DNA of 6,230 nucleotides. Origin: Clostridia bacterium. GTDB lineage: Bacteria > Bacillota_A > Clostridia > Oscillospirales > CAG-272. The DNA lies in the NCBI GenBank assembly GCA_017546745.1, contig JAFYRZ010000182.1, forward strand, positions 1-6,230. The letters run 5' to 3'. Position numbers and translations under genes: made by a program. Of the stretch, positions 1 to 5,812 are shown piece by piece. Position 1 is the stretch's first letter. Each line of letters starts with the position of its first letter. The notes beneath the pieces were generated by a model that searched no databases, had not been told where the DNA came from, and saw only the letters and a program-made list of their open reading frames with translations.

Positions 1-1395
1 GAATATCCGCAGATATTCCCGCGAGAGGGATACGTTGAGCATGACCCTATGGATATATGGTCAAGCCAGATTTCGGTTATAACCGAGGCGCTTGCAAGGA
101 TCGGAGCAAATATTTACGAGGTTTTTGGAATAGGAATTACAAATCAACGCGAAACAACGGTAATTTGGAATAAATTCACGGGTGAGCCGATTTACAACGC
201 AATAGTATGGCAATGCAGAAGAACGGCCGACTATTGCGAGGAATTAAAGAATAACGGCTATTCCGACCTTATAAAGAAAAAGACCGGACTCTTGCCCGAC
301 CCTTATTTTTCCGCAACCAAGATCAAATGGATACTTGACAACGTTAAGGGTGCGCGCGAAAGCGCAAACCGCGGTGACCTTTGCTTCGGAACGGTTGACA
401 CATGGCTTATGTGGAAGCTAAGCGGCGGTAAAATACACGCGACCGACTACTCTAACGCGTCGCGCACTATGCTCTTTAATATAAACACCTTAGAGTGGGA
501 CGAGGAGCTTTTATCTCTCTTTGATATCCCGTCCTCTATTCTTCCGAAGGTTCTCCCTTCGTCGGGTATTTTCGGTTATACCACCTCAGAGCTTCTCGGT
601 GCAGAATTACCTATCGCGGGAATTGCGGGAGACCAGCAGGCGGCGCTTTTCGGGCAGTGCTGTTATAACAAGGGTGACGTTAAAAACACATATGGCACAG
701 GTGCGTTTCTTCTTATGAACACCGGTGATACTCCGTTTTTCTCCGATAAGGGGCTTTTAACCACGATCGCCTGGGGATTAGGCGACAAGGTTACCTACGC
801 TCTTGAGGGCTCGGTTTTCAGCTGCGGTGCGACAATACAGTGGCTTCGCGATGGACTTAAGATAATTGACTCGGCAAAGGAATCCGAGAAATACGCATCC
901 CTCGTCGAGGACACGGGCGGTGTTTATATCGTACCTGCTTTCCAGGGCCTCGGTGCGCCGTATTGGGACCCTTACGCAAGAGGAACGATAGTTGGAATAA
1001 CGAGAGGTACGACCAAAAACCACATCATTAGAGCTGCGATAGAATCTATGGCTTACCAAACGGCAGACGTAGTTTCGCTTATGAAGGAAACCGCAACGAC
1101 CCGGGTACCAAGCCTTTCGGTAGACGGCGGAGCGTGTGCCAATAACCTTCTTTTAAGCTTTCAGGCCGATATTTTGGGAATGCCTATTGAGAGACCTATG
1201 TGTATTGAAACAACTGCTCTCGGAGCTGCGTATCTTTGCGGCTTGGCGCTCGGGGTTTATTCCTCCGTCGAAGAGATCAAAGCTAACAAAAAGACAGAAT
1301 CGGTGTTTCTGCCCCAAATTAACGACCAAGAACGAGAGGAAAAGCTTGATACATGGCGCAAGGCGGTATCAAGATCCTTAAATTGGTCTAAATAA
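1..1395 (+). CDS. glpK: Glycerol kinase, 5'-truncated by the window edge
   Basis: This enzyme phosphorylates glycerol with ATP to give glycerol 3-phosphate in the cytoplasm. The frame is open from base 1, and the residues before the first ATG still match the family ([16 protein letters not shown]), so the ATG at 49 is internal. Against the ~500-residue E. coli enzyme about 34 N-terminal residues are missing, including the DQGTTS phosphate loop. In the visible 464 residues, GITNQRETT (about 44-52) holds the Arg-Glu pair that binds glycerol, [10 protein letters not shown] (about 101-110) supplies the Tyr and the first FGGY signature, [10 protein letters not shown] (about 210-219) carries the catalytic Asp, and [19 protein letters not shown] is the second FGGY signature. 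[13 protein letters not shown] is also typical of GlpK. Where many Firmicutes have the PTS-phosphorylated His (HGLLTT), this protein has Lys (SDKGLLTT, codon 748-750). The gene ends at TAA 1393-1395, just before a terminator. Family assignment is very secure; the upstream context cannot be seen. Confidence 0.97.
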   Translation, partial: EYPQIFPREGYVEHDPMDIWSSQISVITEALARIGANIYEVFGIGITNQRETTVIWNKFTGEPIYNAIVWQCRRTADYCEELKNNGYSDLIKKKTGLLPDPYFSATKIKWILDNVKGARESANRGDLCFGTVDTWLMWKLSGGKIHATDYSNASRTMLFNINTLEWDEELLSLFDIPSSILPKVLPSSGIFGYTTSELLGAELPIAGIAGDQQAALFGQCCYNKGDVKNTYGTGAFLLMNTGDTPFFSDKGLLTTIAWGLGDKVTYALEGSVFSCGATIQWLRDGLKIIDSAKESEKYASLVEDTGGVYIVPAFQGLGAPYWDPYARGTIVGITRGTTKNHIIRAAIESMAYQTADVVSLMKETATTRVPSLSVDGGACANNLLLSFQADILGMPIERPMCIETTALGAAYLCGLALGVYSSVEEIKANKKTESVFLPQINDQEREEKLDTWRKAVSRSLNWSK

Positions 1396-1399
1396 ATTT

Positions 1400-1458
1400 A
1401 TGCCGGATAGCCCCACGTTGCTTCGATGCAATTATGAGTTATCCGGCATTTATTTTTT
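1400..1458 (+). terminator. Intrinsic terminator of glpK, between convergent genes
   Basis: ATGCCGGATA at 1400-1409 pairs perfectly with TATCCGGCAT at 1440-1449. A G-T and a C-G pair extend the stem inward. On the plus strand a T-rich run (TTATTTTTT) ends at 1458. The ~26-nt loop contains a weaker internal hairpin (TTGC/GCAA). The run overlaps the stop codon of rsmA on the other strand. Read in the minus direction the stem is followed only by a mixed A/T stretch, so it may also slow or stop rsmA transcription, but less convincingly. Confidence 0.85.
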
Positions 1459-2308
1459 AAGCTAAAATATTAGAGAGCTTTGCAAAATCCTCAACCGAAA
1501 GACGCTCTCCTCTTACGTTTTCGGGGTGACCGATAGAAACCAACGCCTCGGCAAGTCTACTCTTTTCTATATGCGAAAGCTTTGCGCTGACCGCATTCAT
1601 AAGGGTCTTTCTTCTCATTTCAAAGGCTGCCTTAATAAGCGCGCGGAAAAGCTTTTCGTCCTTTATCTCAAACGGGGGCTCTTTAAAAAGATCGATCCTA
1701 ATAACAGCGCTGTCTACCTTAGGCGCAGGAATAAAGCATCCCGCAGAAACCTTGAAAAGTCTGTTTACTCTGCCGTAATAGTTAAGCACGGCGGTGATAG
1801 CACCGTATTCGCTGTTACCGGGAGGGGCGATAAGCCTTGTTGCAACCTCGTTCTGCACCATAACGGTTATAGAATCGAACCTAACACCCGACTCCAAGAG
1901 GTGCATAAGTATCGGGGTTGTGATATAATATGGGAGATTAGCACAAACAGATACGGGACGTCCATCGGAATATTCCTCGATAAGCGCCGCAATATCGATC
2001 TTCATAACGTCGTTATTGATAACCGTTACGTTATCGTATTCCGCAAGCGTTTTTTCAAGAACGGGGATAAGCCCCTTATCGATCTCGACCGCAACAACAC
2101 GGTCGTAACGCATAGCAAGCTCCTGTGTTAAGCAACCGATACCCGGGCCAATCTCAAGTATCATACTGTGAGGATTATCCGTGCATCTTTCTGCTATTTC
2201 CTCGGGAATTATTCTGTTTATAAGAAAGTTTTGACCGTAATCCTTACGAAAGGTTATTCCGGCGTCGGCCATCAAAGATTTGATGACCGAAAGGTTACAT
2301 AAATCCAT
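1457..2308 (-). CDS. rsmA: 16S rRNA dimethyladenosine transferase RsmA/KsgA
   Basis: The product transfers four methyl groups from S-adenosylmethionine to two adjacent adenosines near the 3' end of 16S rRNA (A1518/A1519 in E. coli numbering) during late 30S assembly. It has 283 residues, normal for the family. RKDYGQNFL (about 21-29) is the usual N-terminal GQNFL block. EIGPGIG (52-58) is the SAM-binding loop. VEID at the end of strand 2 and NND (about 98-100) follow as expected, NLPYY (124-128) is the catalytic motif IV, and FIPAPKVDS (192-200) is the conserved C-terminal block. An ATG 14 codons further upstream (2350) is in frame. I chose 2308 because GGAG lies 5 nt before it (2314-2317) and because the longer version would run into the divergent tRNA promoter. 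The gene points toward glpK and diverges from tRNA-Thr. No clear promoter of its own could be picked out in the short gap. Confidence 0.96.
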   Translation of the reverse strand: MDLCNLSVIKSLMADAGITFRKDYGQNFLINRIIPEEIAERCTDNPHSMILEIGPGIGCLTQELAMRYDRVVAVEIDKGLIPVLEKTLAEYDNVTVINNDVMKIDIAALIEEYSDGRPVSVCANLPYYITTPILMHLLESGVRFDSITVMVQNEVATRLIAPPGNSEYGAITAVLNYYGRVNRLFKVSAGCFIPAPKVDSAVIRIDLFKEPPFEIKDEKLFRALIKAAFEMRRKTLMNAVSAKLSHIEKSRLAEALVSIGHPENVRGERLSVEDFAKLSNILA

Positions 2309-2313
2309 AATTA

Positions 2314-2317
2314 CTCC
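2314..2317 (-). promoter_or_regulatory. Ribosome-binding site deciding the rsmA start
   Basis: On the minus strand this reads GGAG, 5 nt before the ATG at 2306-2308. It supports that start over the in-frame upstream ATG at 2350. Confidence 0.8.
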
Positions 2318-2337
2318 AAAAATAATTGTTTTCCCTA

Positions 2338-2366
2338 TTGACAAAATCACTAAAAAGTGATAGAAT
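2338..2366 (+). promoter_or_regulatory. Sigma-A type promoter of tRNA-Thr
   Basis: TTGACA (2338-2343) matches the -35 consensus exactly. A 17-nt spacer leads to TAGAAT (2361-2366), a 5/6 match to the -10 consensus. Transcription would start near 2373, about 12 nt before the first base of the tRNA. This is the strongest promoter in the window, as expected for a stable RNA gene. Confidence 0.9.
2346..2361. repeat. Short perfect inverted repeat in the promoter spacer
   Basis: ATCACT and AGTGAT are perfect 6-bp inverted arms around AAAA, filling most of the spacer between -35 and -10 and touching the first base of the -10. It could be an operator or a chance A/T-rich palindrome; nothing in the window identifies a regulator. 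Confidence 0.45.
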
Positions 2367-2384
2367 AGTATGGCGAGTTGATTT

Positions 2385-2460
2385 GCTGGTGTGGCTCAGT
2401 CGGTAGAGCAGTTGATTCGTAATCAACAGGTCACCGGTTCAAGTCCGGTCACCAGCTCCA
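2385..2460 (+). tRNA. tRNA-Thr, anticodon CGU (reads ACG)
   Basis: This is a complete 76-nt cloverleaf. The acceptor stem is GCTGGTG/CACCAGC, the D arm is GCTC/GAGC around AGTCGGTA, the anticodon stem is GTTGA/TCAAC with loop TTCGTAA, the variable loop is AGGTC, and the T arm is ACCGG/CCGGT with loop TTCAAGT. Discriminator T is followed by an encoded CCA (2458-2460). Loop positions 34-36 read CGT, the threonine anticodon for ACG codons. The gene has its own strong promoter and terminator and diverges from rsmA. Everything from its anticodon arm through its terminator is partly re-used in the two tandem units downstream. Those units lack the 5' half, so this is the only tRNA gene here that can be functional in the ordinary sense. 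Confidence 0.97.
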
Positions 2461-2464
2461 AACT

Positions 2465-2493
2465 AAGGGAAGATTAAGATCTTCTCTTTTTTT
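2465..2493 (+). terminator. Intrinsic terminator of tRNA-Thr
   Basis: GAAGAT (2469-2474) pairs with ATCTTC (2479-2484) around a TAAG loop. The stem can be lengthened downward through a G-T wobble to AAGG/TCTT, and it ends in seven T (2487-2493). Close copies, with GGAA in place of TAAG in the loop, occur at 2650-2678 and 2797-2825. Confidence 0.85.
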
Positions 2494-2626
2494 ATTACCC
2501 GGTGACCTGGATTACGAAATCAATGTATGACTTTGTCATACGATTCGTAATTTGGCTAAAGCAAATGTAGCAACAGGTCAACTGATAAACAGCCGATTAA
2601 CATAATACAAAACGGCTCTCGACACA

Positions 2627-2645
2627 AGTCCGGTCACCAGCTCCA
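2627..2645 (+). pseudogene. tRNA-Thr 3'-end fragment in unit A
   Basis: These 19 nt are identical to the last 19 nt of tRNA-Thr, from the T loop through CCA. Ten further matching bases (CAACAGGTCA, 2571-2580) lie upstream, separated by the 46-nt replacement that removes the 5' side of the T stem. There is no 5' acceptor strand, so a normal tRNA cannot form. Confidence 0.75.
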
Positions 2646-2649
2646 AACT

Positions 2650-2678
2650 AAGGGAAGATGGAAATCTTCTCTTTTTTT
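2650..2678 (+). terminator. Terminator copy closing unit A
   Basis: GAAGAT (2654-2659) pairs with ATCTTC (2664-2669) around a GGAA (GNRA-type) loop, followed by CTC-like bases and seven T (2672-2678). The stem is identical to the tRNA terminator and the loop differs. The intact stem and T run suggest it could still terminate plus-strand transcripts. Confidence 0.75.
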
Positions 2679-2755
2679 ATTGTCCGGTGACCTGGATTAC
2701 GAAATCAATGTTTGACTATGTCAAACGATTCGTAATTTGGCTAAAGCCAATGTAG

Positions 2756-2792
2756 CAACAGGTCACCGGTTCAAGTCCGGTCACCAGCTCCA
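2756..2792 (+). pseudogene. tRNA-Thr 3'-half fragment in unit B
   Basis: Thirty-seven bases identical to tRNA-Thr 2424-2460 cover the 3' side of the anticodon stem, the variable loop, the whole T arm, the 3' acceptor strand and CCA. Ten more tRNA bases (GATTCGTAAT, 2727-2736) lie upstream, split off by a 19-nt insert that falls between tRNA positions 39 and 40. The D arm and the 5' acceptor strand are absent. Confidence 0.8.
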
Positions 2793-2796
2793 AATT

Positions 2797-2825
2797 AAGG
2801 GAAGATGGAAATCTTCTCTTTTTTT
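2797..2825 (+). terminator. Terminator copy closing unit B
   Basis: GAAGAT (2801-2806) pairs with ATCTTC (2811-2816) around GGAA, then seven T (2819-2825). It matches the unit A terminator. One C-to-T change lies in the short linker between CCA and the stem. Confidence 0.75.
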
Positions 2826-2890
2826 ATTTAGCAATTTATTATACTATATTTTCGAGAAAAAATCAAGGTATCTTAATGTAATTATTTAAT

Positions 2891-2921
2891 AAAAGGGAAA
2901 AGGGCGAAAAATTCGCCCTTT
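2891..2921 (-). terminator. Probable terminator of the Ca2+-ATPase gene
   Basis: AAAGGGCGAA (2899-2908) and TTCGCCCTTT (2912-2921) form a perfect 10-bp stem with a 3-nt loop. On the minus strand it is followed by TCCCTTTTATT, an imperfect T run. The outer end of the stem overlaps the ATPase stop codon. The AT-rich stretch 2829-2890 between this and unit B holds nothing I recognise. Confidence 0.65.
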
Positions 2922-5514
2922 ATTTTAATTTATAGATCAGACGACGGAGCATTTCAAATGGGACGACGCAAAAGGCAAAGCTGATAACGACAGAAAGCTC
3001 GTGCCAAGATAGAGGAACGCAACGGAATATCTCACCGCCAAAATAAATCATCAAAATCTGGACCACCGCAATTAAAAGCATAATGATAACGAAGCCCTTG
3101 TTTTTGTTAAGATTTGAGGTAACGACAAGACGCTCCGATCTTGCTAAAAGCGAGTTGAATATCCCGGAGAAAACGAAGAGGGCATAAAATGCCGTGTAAA
3201 ATTTATCGGTATTAACGTTAAAATTATAAACCGATTTAAAGATATTCAAGGATAAAAAGGCGATACACAAAACGAGGGTAAACGCACCTGTTGACAATAT
3301 ATGGTGCATCATATCAGCCGAGAGGATCGGTTCTTCTCTTCTCTTTGGCTTCTCGCTCATATAATATCCGAGCGGAGGCTCACCCGCAAAGGCGAGACCG
3401 CCAAGGGTATCCATAATAATGTTTATCCAAAGCATCTGTATTATCGTTATAGGATTATCTATGCCAACGAACTGTCCGAAAAGAGTTACACCGCAGGCGG
3501 CAATATTCATAACAAGCTGAAAGGTGATAAACTTTCTTATTGATTTAAATATAGTTCTACCGTAAAGTATCGCGCGGCAAATCGAGCTAATGCTGTTATC
3601 AAGAATAATTATATCAGACGCTTCCTTGGATATCTCCGTACCGCTACCCATACAAAATCCAACGTCCGACATTTTTAAGGAAGGCGCGTCGTTAACTCCA
3701 TCACCCGTCATTCCAACTACAAGATTTTGCCTCTGCGCTACAGTTACAAGCCTTAATTTATCCCTCGGCAGCGCCCTTGCAACCACCCTAAGAGCGGGAA
3801 GTATCCCGATAAGCTCTTCATCGGAAAGCGCTCTTAATTCATCGGAGGTTATAGCAATATCACTTGTTGATGTTATTATCCCGCACTCTCTTGCAATACT
3901 TCTTGCGGTTTCAATGCCGTCGCCGGTTATCATAACTACGTTTATTCCTGCTTTTTTTATCGTTTTAACCGACTCACGGCAGTCGCGACGCAGCTTATCC
4001 CTTAAAACGATAAGTGAAACGAAAACGAGCTGCCCTTTATTATTTTCGTCCGAATAAGCAACCGCAATAAGACGCTCGCCGAGCTTTGTTCTGCGTTCGT
4101 ATTCACAAATAACGTCGGTAAGATCCTTTGATATAACCTTGCCGTCAAGAGACAAGGCAAAGCCTGCCTCCCTTAAAATCCTCTCGGGTGCGCCCTTGTA
4201 TATTATAAGACCGCCGTCAAGGATTACGGAAGAATATTTGTTTTCACTTTTAAAGCTTTCGCGATCAACGACCCGTCTATCACTTTTAAATTCAGAGTTA
4301 AAAAATGAGGTTATCGCAACGTCGGTAGAATTTCCACCGAAAACCTCTCCGTCCTTACTCATGCTGTCGGTGTTATATTCCGCATTAAGCCTTAATATCT
4401 CAAAGATATGCTTGTATTTCTTTAATGAATTTATATTCCTTATGTATCCGCACTCAAGAAGGATACCGTCAACGCTCAATTTCCCCTCTGTAAGCGTTCC
4501 CGTCTTATCAGTGAATAAAATGTTTAGAGAGCCTGCCGTTTCAATACCAACGAGCTTTTTAACAAGAACGTTATCGGATAACATCCTTTTCATATTGCGA
4601 GAAAGGACAACCGTGATCATCATCGGAAGCCCCTCCGGCGTTGAAACGACGATAACCGTGATCATAACCGTTAAAGTATTTACCAAGGTTTTAAAGAGAA
4701 ATCTAAAATCCGTAATATCCACGAGAATATTGGTCCAAACAAAGCCGTTATCCAAAACGAAAATATTAAAAAGATAGGATAATCCTACGAATATCGCCAT
4801 AATATATCCGATCTTACTTATCTGCGACGCCAAGCGGTTGAGCCTTAATTTTAAAGGACTGTTTCTTTTCTCGGTCTGTACGTCGTTTGCGATCTCCCCG
4901 AGAAATGTCCCCTGCCCGACGGCAGATACCCTCATAATTCCCGCGCCTGAGGTTATAAGGCTACCGCTGAAAACAAGGTTAGGATTTGATATATCCCTAT
5001 CGTATTCAGCCTTATCGTTCCTTGTTTTTTTAACCTCTACCCCCTCGCCGTTAAGCATAGACTGGTCAACAGAGATCTCACCGTCAACAACTACTCCGTC
5101 CGCGTGTATCCTCTCTCCCGAGGACAGATAAACCAGGTCACCAACAACGATTTCCTTTATAGATATGCTTTTTATCTCTCCCGCGCGCATTACCTTGACC
5201 GAAAGATCAGCGATCTCCGCTTCAAGGCGGCGGAATGCTGCCTCACTGCCGATCTCGGATGCCGTTGAAACGGTGGTTGCTATTAAAATTGCCGCAACTA
5301 TACCGCATATCTCAAAATAATTGCAGTCGCGGAATGTGAATATAAGCTCTATCGCTAAGGCGACAAGTAATATTTTAATTATAGGATCGCATAGGTTTTC
5401 AAGAAATTTTTGAAAAAATCCCTTTTGCTTTAGCTTTTTTAAGGAGTTTTCGCCGTGCCGTTCTCTTGATTTTAAAACCTCGTCCTCTGTTAGTCCGTAT
5501 ATTTGCCTGACCAT
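2920..5514 (-). CDS. PMCA-type (P2B) Ca2+-transporting P-type ATPase
   Basis: This is an 864-residue membrane pump that would use ATP to export Ca2+. In order: an N-terminal cation-ATPase segment; M1-M2 (about 45-84); the A domain with NGEG (155-158) at the usual TGES site, keeping the catalytic Glu; M3-M4 with PEGLP (293-297); the phosphorylation site DKTGT with Asp336; the nucleotide-binding domain with KGAPE (440-444); MITGD (528-532); GDGVNDAP (604-611); and six C-terminal membrane segments (about 659-856). M6 reads WINIIMDT with Asn698 and Asp702, as in PMCA pumps. M5 has Asn670 but Ala where SERCA has the site-I Glu, which predicts one Ca2+ per cycle. The chain ends just after M10, so there is no calmodulin-type tail. 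AGGA lies 7 nt before the start. It is downstream of the 6S terminator; its own promoter is not clear. Some ion-specificity doubt remains. Confidence 0.93.
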   Translation of the reverse strand: MVRQIYGLTEDEVLKSRERHGENSLKKLKQKGFFQKFLENLCDPIIKILLVALAIELIFTFRDCNYFEICGIVAAILIATTVSTASEIGSEAAFRRLEAEIADLSVKVMRAGEIKSISIKEIVVGDLVYLSSGERIHADGVVVDGEISVDQSMLNGEGVEVKKTRNDKAEYDRDISNPNLVFSGSLITSGAGIMRVSAVGQGTFLGEIANDVQTEKRNSPLKLRLNRLASQISKIGYIMAIFVGLSYLFNIFVLDNGFVWTNILVDITDFRFLFKTLVNTLTVMITVIVVSTPEGLPMMITVVLSRNMKRMLSDNVLVKKLVGIETAGSLNILFTDKTGTLTEGKLSVDGILLECGYIRNINSLKKYKHIFEILRLNAEYNTDSMSKDGEVFGGNSTDVAITSFFNSEFKSDRRVVDRESFKSENKYSSVILDGGLIIYKGAPERILREAGFALSLDGKVISKDLTDVICEYERRTKLGERLIAVAYSDENNKGQLVFVSLIVLRDKLRRDCRESVKTIKKAGINVVMITGDGIETARSIARECGIITSTSDIAITSDELRALSDEELIGILPALRVVARALPRDKLRLVTVAQRQNLVVGMTGDGVNDAPSLKMSDVGFCMGSGTEISKEASDIIILDNSISSICRAILYGRTIFKSIRKFITFQLVMNIAACGVTLFGQFVGIDNPITIIQMLWINIIMDTLGGLAFAGEPPLGYYMSEKPKRREEPILSADMMHHILSTGAFTLVLCIAFLSLNIFKSVYNFNVNTDKFYTAFYALFVFSGIFNSLLARSERLVVTSNLNKNKGFVIIMLLIAVVQILMIYFGGEIFRCVPLSWHELSVVISFAFCVVPFEMLRRLIYKLK

Positions 5515-5530
5515 ACTAATTTCCTTTCGG

Positions 5531-5544
5531 TTTGATCAATCAAA
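5531..5544. repeat. Inverted repeat in the ATPase leader
   Basis: TTTGAT and ATCAAA flank CA, a 6-bp palindrome about 17 nt before the ATPase start and upstream of its ribosome-binding site. It could be an operator or an mRNA feature. No regulator is visible and chance is possible in this AT-rich stretch. Confidence 0.35.
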
Positions 5545-5562
5545 TATATGCGATAGAAATAT

Positions 5563-5604
5563 AAAAAATACGCCATCAAGCGATCTTGTCGCTTGATGGC
5601 GTAT
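5563..5604 (-). terminator. Strong intrinsic terminator after 6S RNA
   Basis: A 16-bp perfect stem (5568-5583 with 5589-5604) has a 5-nt loop and is followed on the minus strand by six T (5563-5568). It begins immediately after the closing stem of 6S RNA. Any transcription of the ATPase gene must start downstream of it or read through it. Confidence 0.9.
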
Positions 5605-5809
5605 AGGCTCCCGCGTTGGCCGTGTAAAGTATAATATTAACCCGGTTTTTCCAGGTGGGTGTCCTCTCTGTTGCTTTGCGCTTCCAACGTCTGCTTCGGA
5701 GGGTCAAAGACAGCTCCTAACAGGAGGCCTGCATCCCGACAACAGAAGTCCGGACTCCCTTGCATAGTGTGTAGGTTCAACAATAACAGTATCACGAACC
5801 ACGCAGGAT
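5605..5809 (-). ncRNA. ssrS: 6S RNA
   Basis: 6S RNA mimics an open promoter and binds the housekeeping RNA polymerase holoenzyme, damping transcription in stationary phase. On the minus strand the ends CCTGCGTGG (from 5807) and GGCCAACGCGGG (to 5610) form the terminal stem. A large central bubble follows, including GTTGAACCTACA on the 5' side. On the 3' side ACCTGG and CCGGGT pair around AAAAA, the short hairpin typical of the family. The outer arm is a long interrupted stem, including GGGAGTCC with GGACACCC and TCTGTTG with CAACAGA. The length of about 200 nt is normal. The recognisable block CACCCACCTGG...CCGGGTTAA resembles the conserved 3' bubble strand of E. coli 6S. The exact ends are estimated from the stem and the promoter. 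It lies about 7 nt after the DUF1292 stop codon, with the terminator directly downstream. Confidence 0.88.
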
Positions 5810-5812
5810 TAA

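Larger units (their letters stand above)
2499..2681 (+). repeat. tRNA-Thr-derived tandem unit A (interrupted copy)
   Basis: The unit begins right after the tRNA terminator. Its left arm (2499-2521) is an inverted copy of the tRNA anticodon arm, variable loop and T arm, with two bases missing and one extra A. A perfect 7-bp hairpin follows (GTATGAC/GTCATAC, 2525-2541). Next is a direct copy of the anticodon arm (GATTCGTAAT, 2542-2551), 19 nt not present in the tRNA (2552-2570), CAACAGGTCA (2571-2580), a 46-nt unrelated stretch (2581-2626), the last 19 nt of the tRNA including CCA (2627-2645), and a terminator copy. The left arm pairs with the right side over 7 bp (TGACCTG/CAGGTCA) and over 10 bp with a bulged A. 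No reading frame or protein signal is present. Its role is unknown. Confidence 0.8.
2684..2828 (+). repeat. tRNA-Thr-derived tandem unit B (uninterrupted copy)
   Basis: This has the same architecture as unit A without the 46-nt stretch. The left arm CCGGTGACCTG (2684-2694) pairs perfectly over 11 bp with CAGGTCACCGG (2759-2769). Bases 2696-2706 pair over 10 bp with GATTCGTAAT (2727-2736), leaving one bulged A. The apical hairpin GTTTGAC/GTCAAAC (2710-2726) is perfect. A 19-nt insert (2737-2755) can form TTGGC/GCCAA, or together with the next base GCTA/TAGC. Positions 2756-2792 are identical to the last 37 nt of tRNA-Thr. A terminator copy follows. Over the first 82 bases units A and B differ at four positions. 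The unit has no coding capacity. It may be a mobile or att-type element, or a structured RNA. Confidence 0.8.

Noticed and set aside
1526..2131. Plus-strand open frame of 201 codons opposite rsmA
   Set aside because: It lies wholly within rsmA on the opposite strand, shows no family motif and has no credible ribosome-binding site. It is a shadow of the real gene.
2309..2350. Longer rsmA start at 2350
   Set aside because: It would add 14 residues before the normal N terminus and overlap the tRNA promoter, and the GGAG site fits the ATG at 2308.
2499..2828. Additional tRNA genes in the tandem units
   Set aside because: Both units lack the D arm and the 5' acceptor strand, and the anticodon region is interrupted by 19 nt, so no cloverleaf can form.
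2499..2828. CRISPR array, integron attC array or T-box leader
   Set aside because: There are only two long units with no short regular repeats and spacers, no attC core sites, no integrase, and no T-box sequence or specifier-leader layout before an open gene.
4139..4777. Plus-strand open frame of 212 codons, and others at 3301-3543, 3590-4057 and 4838-5131
   Set aside because: All are antisense to the Ca2+-ATPase, with low-complexity Ser/Leu/Ile-rich translations and no domain signals.
5605..5809. SRP RNA as an alternative identity
   Set aside because: The conserved domain IV sequence (GGAAGGAAGCAGC-type loop) is missing, while the 6S terminal stem, central bubble and 3' bubble hairpin are present.
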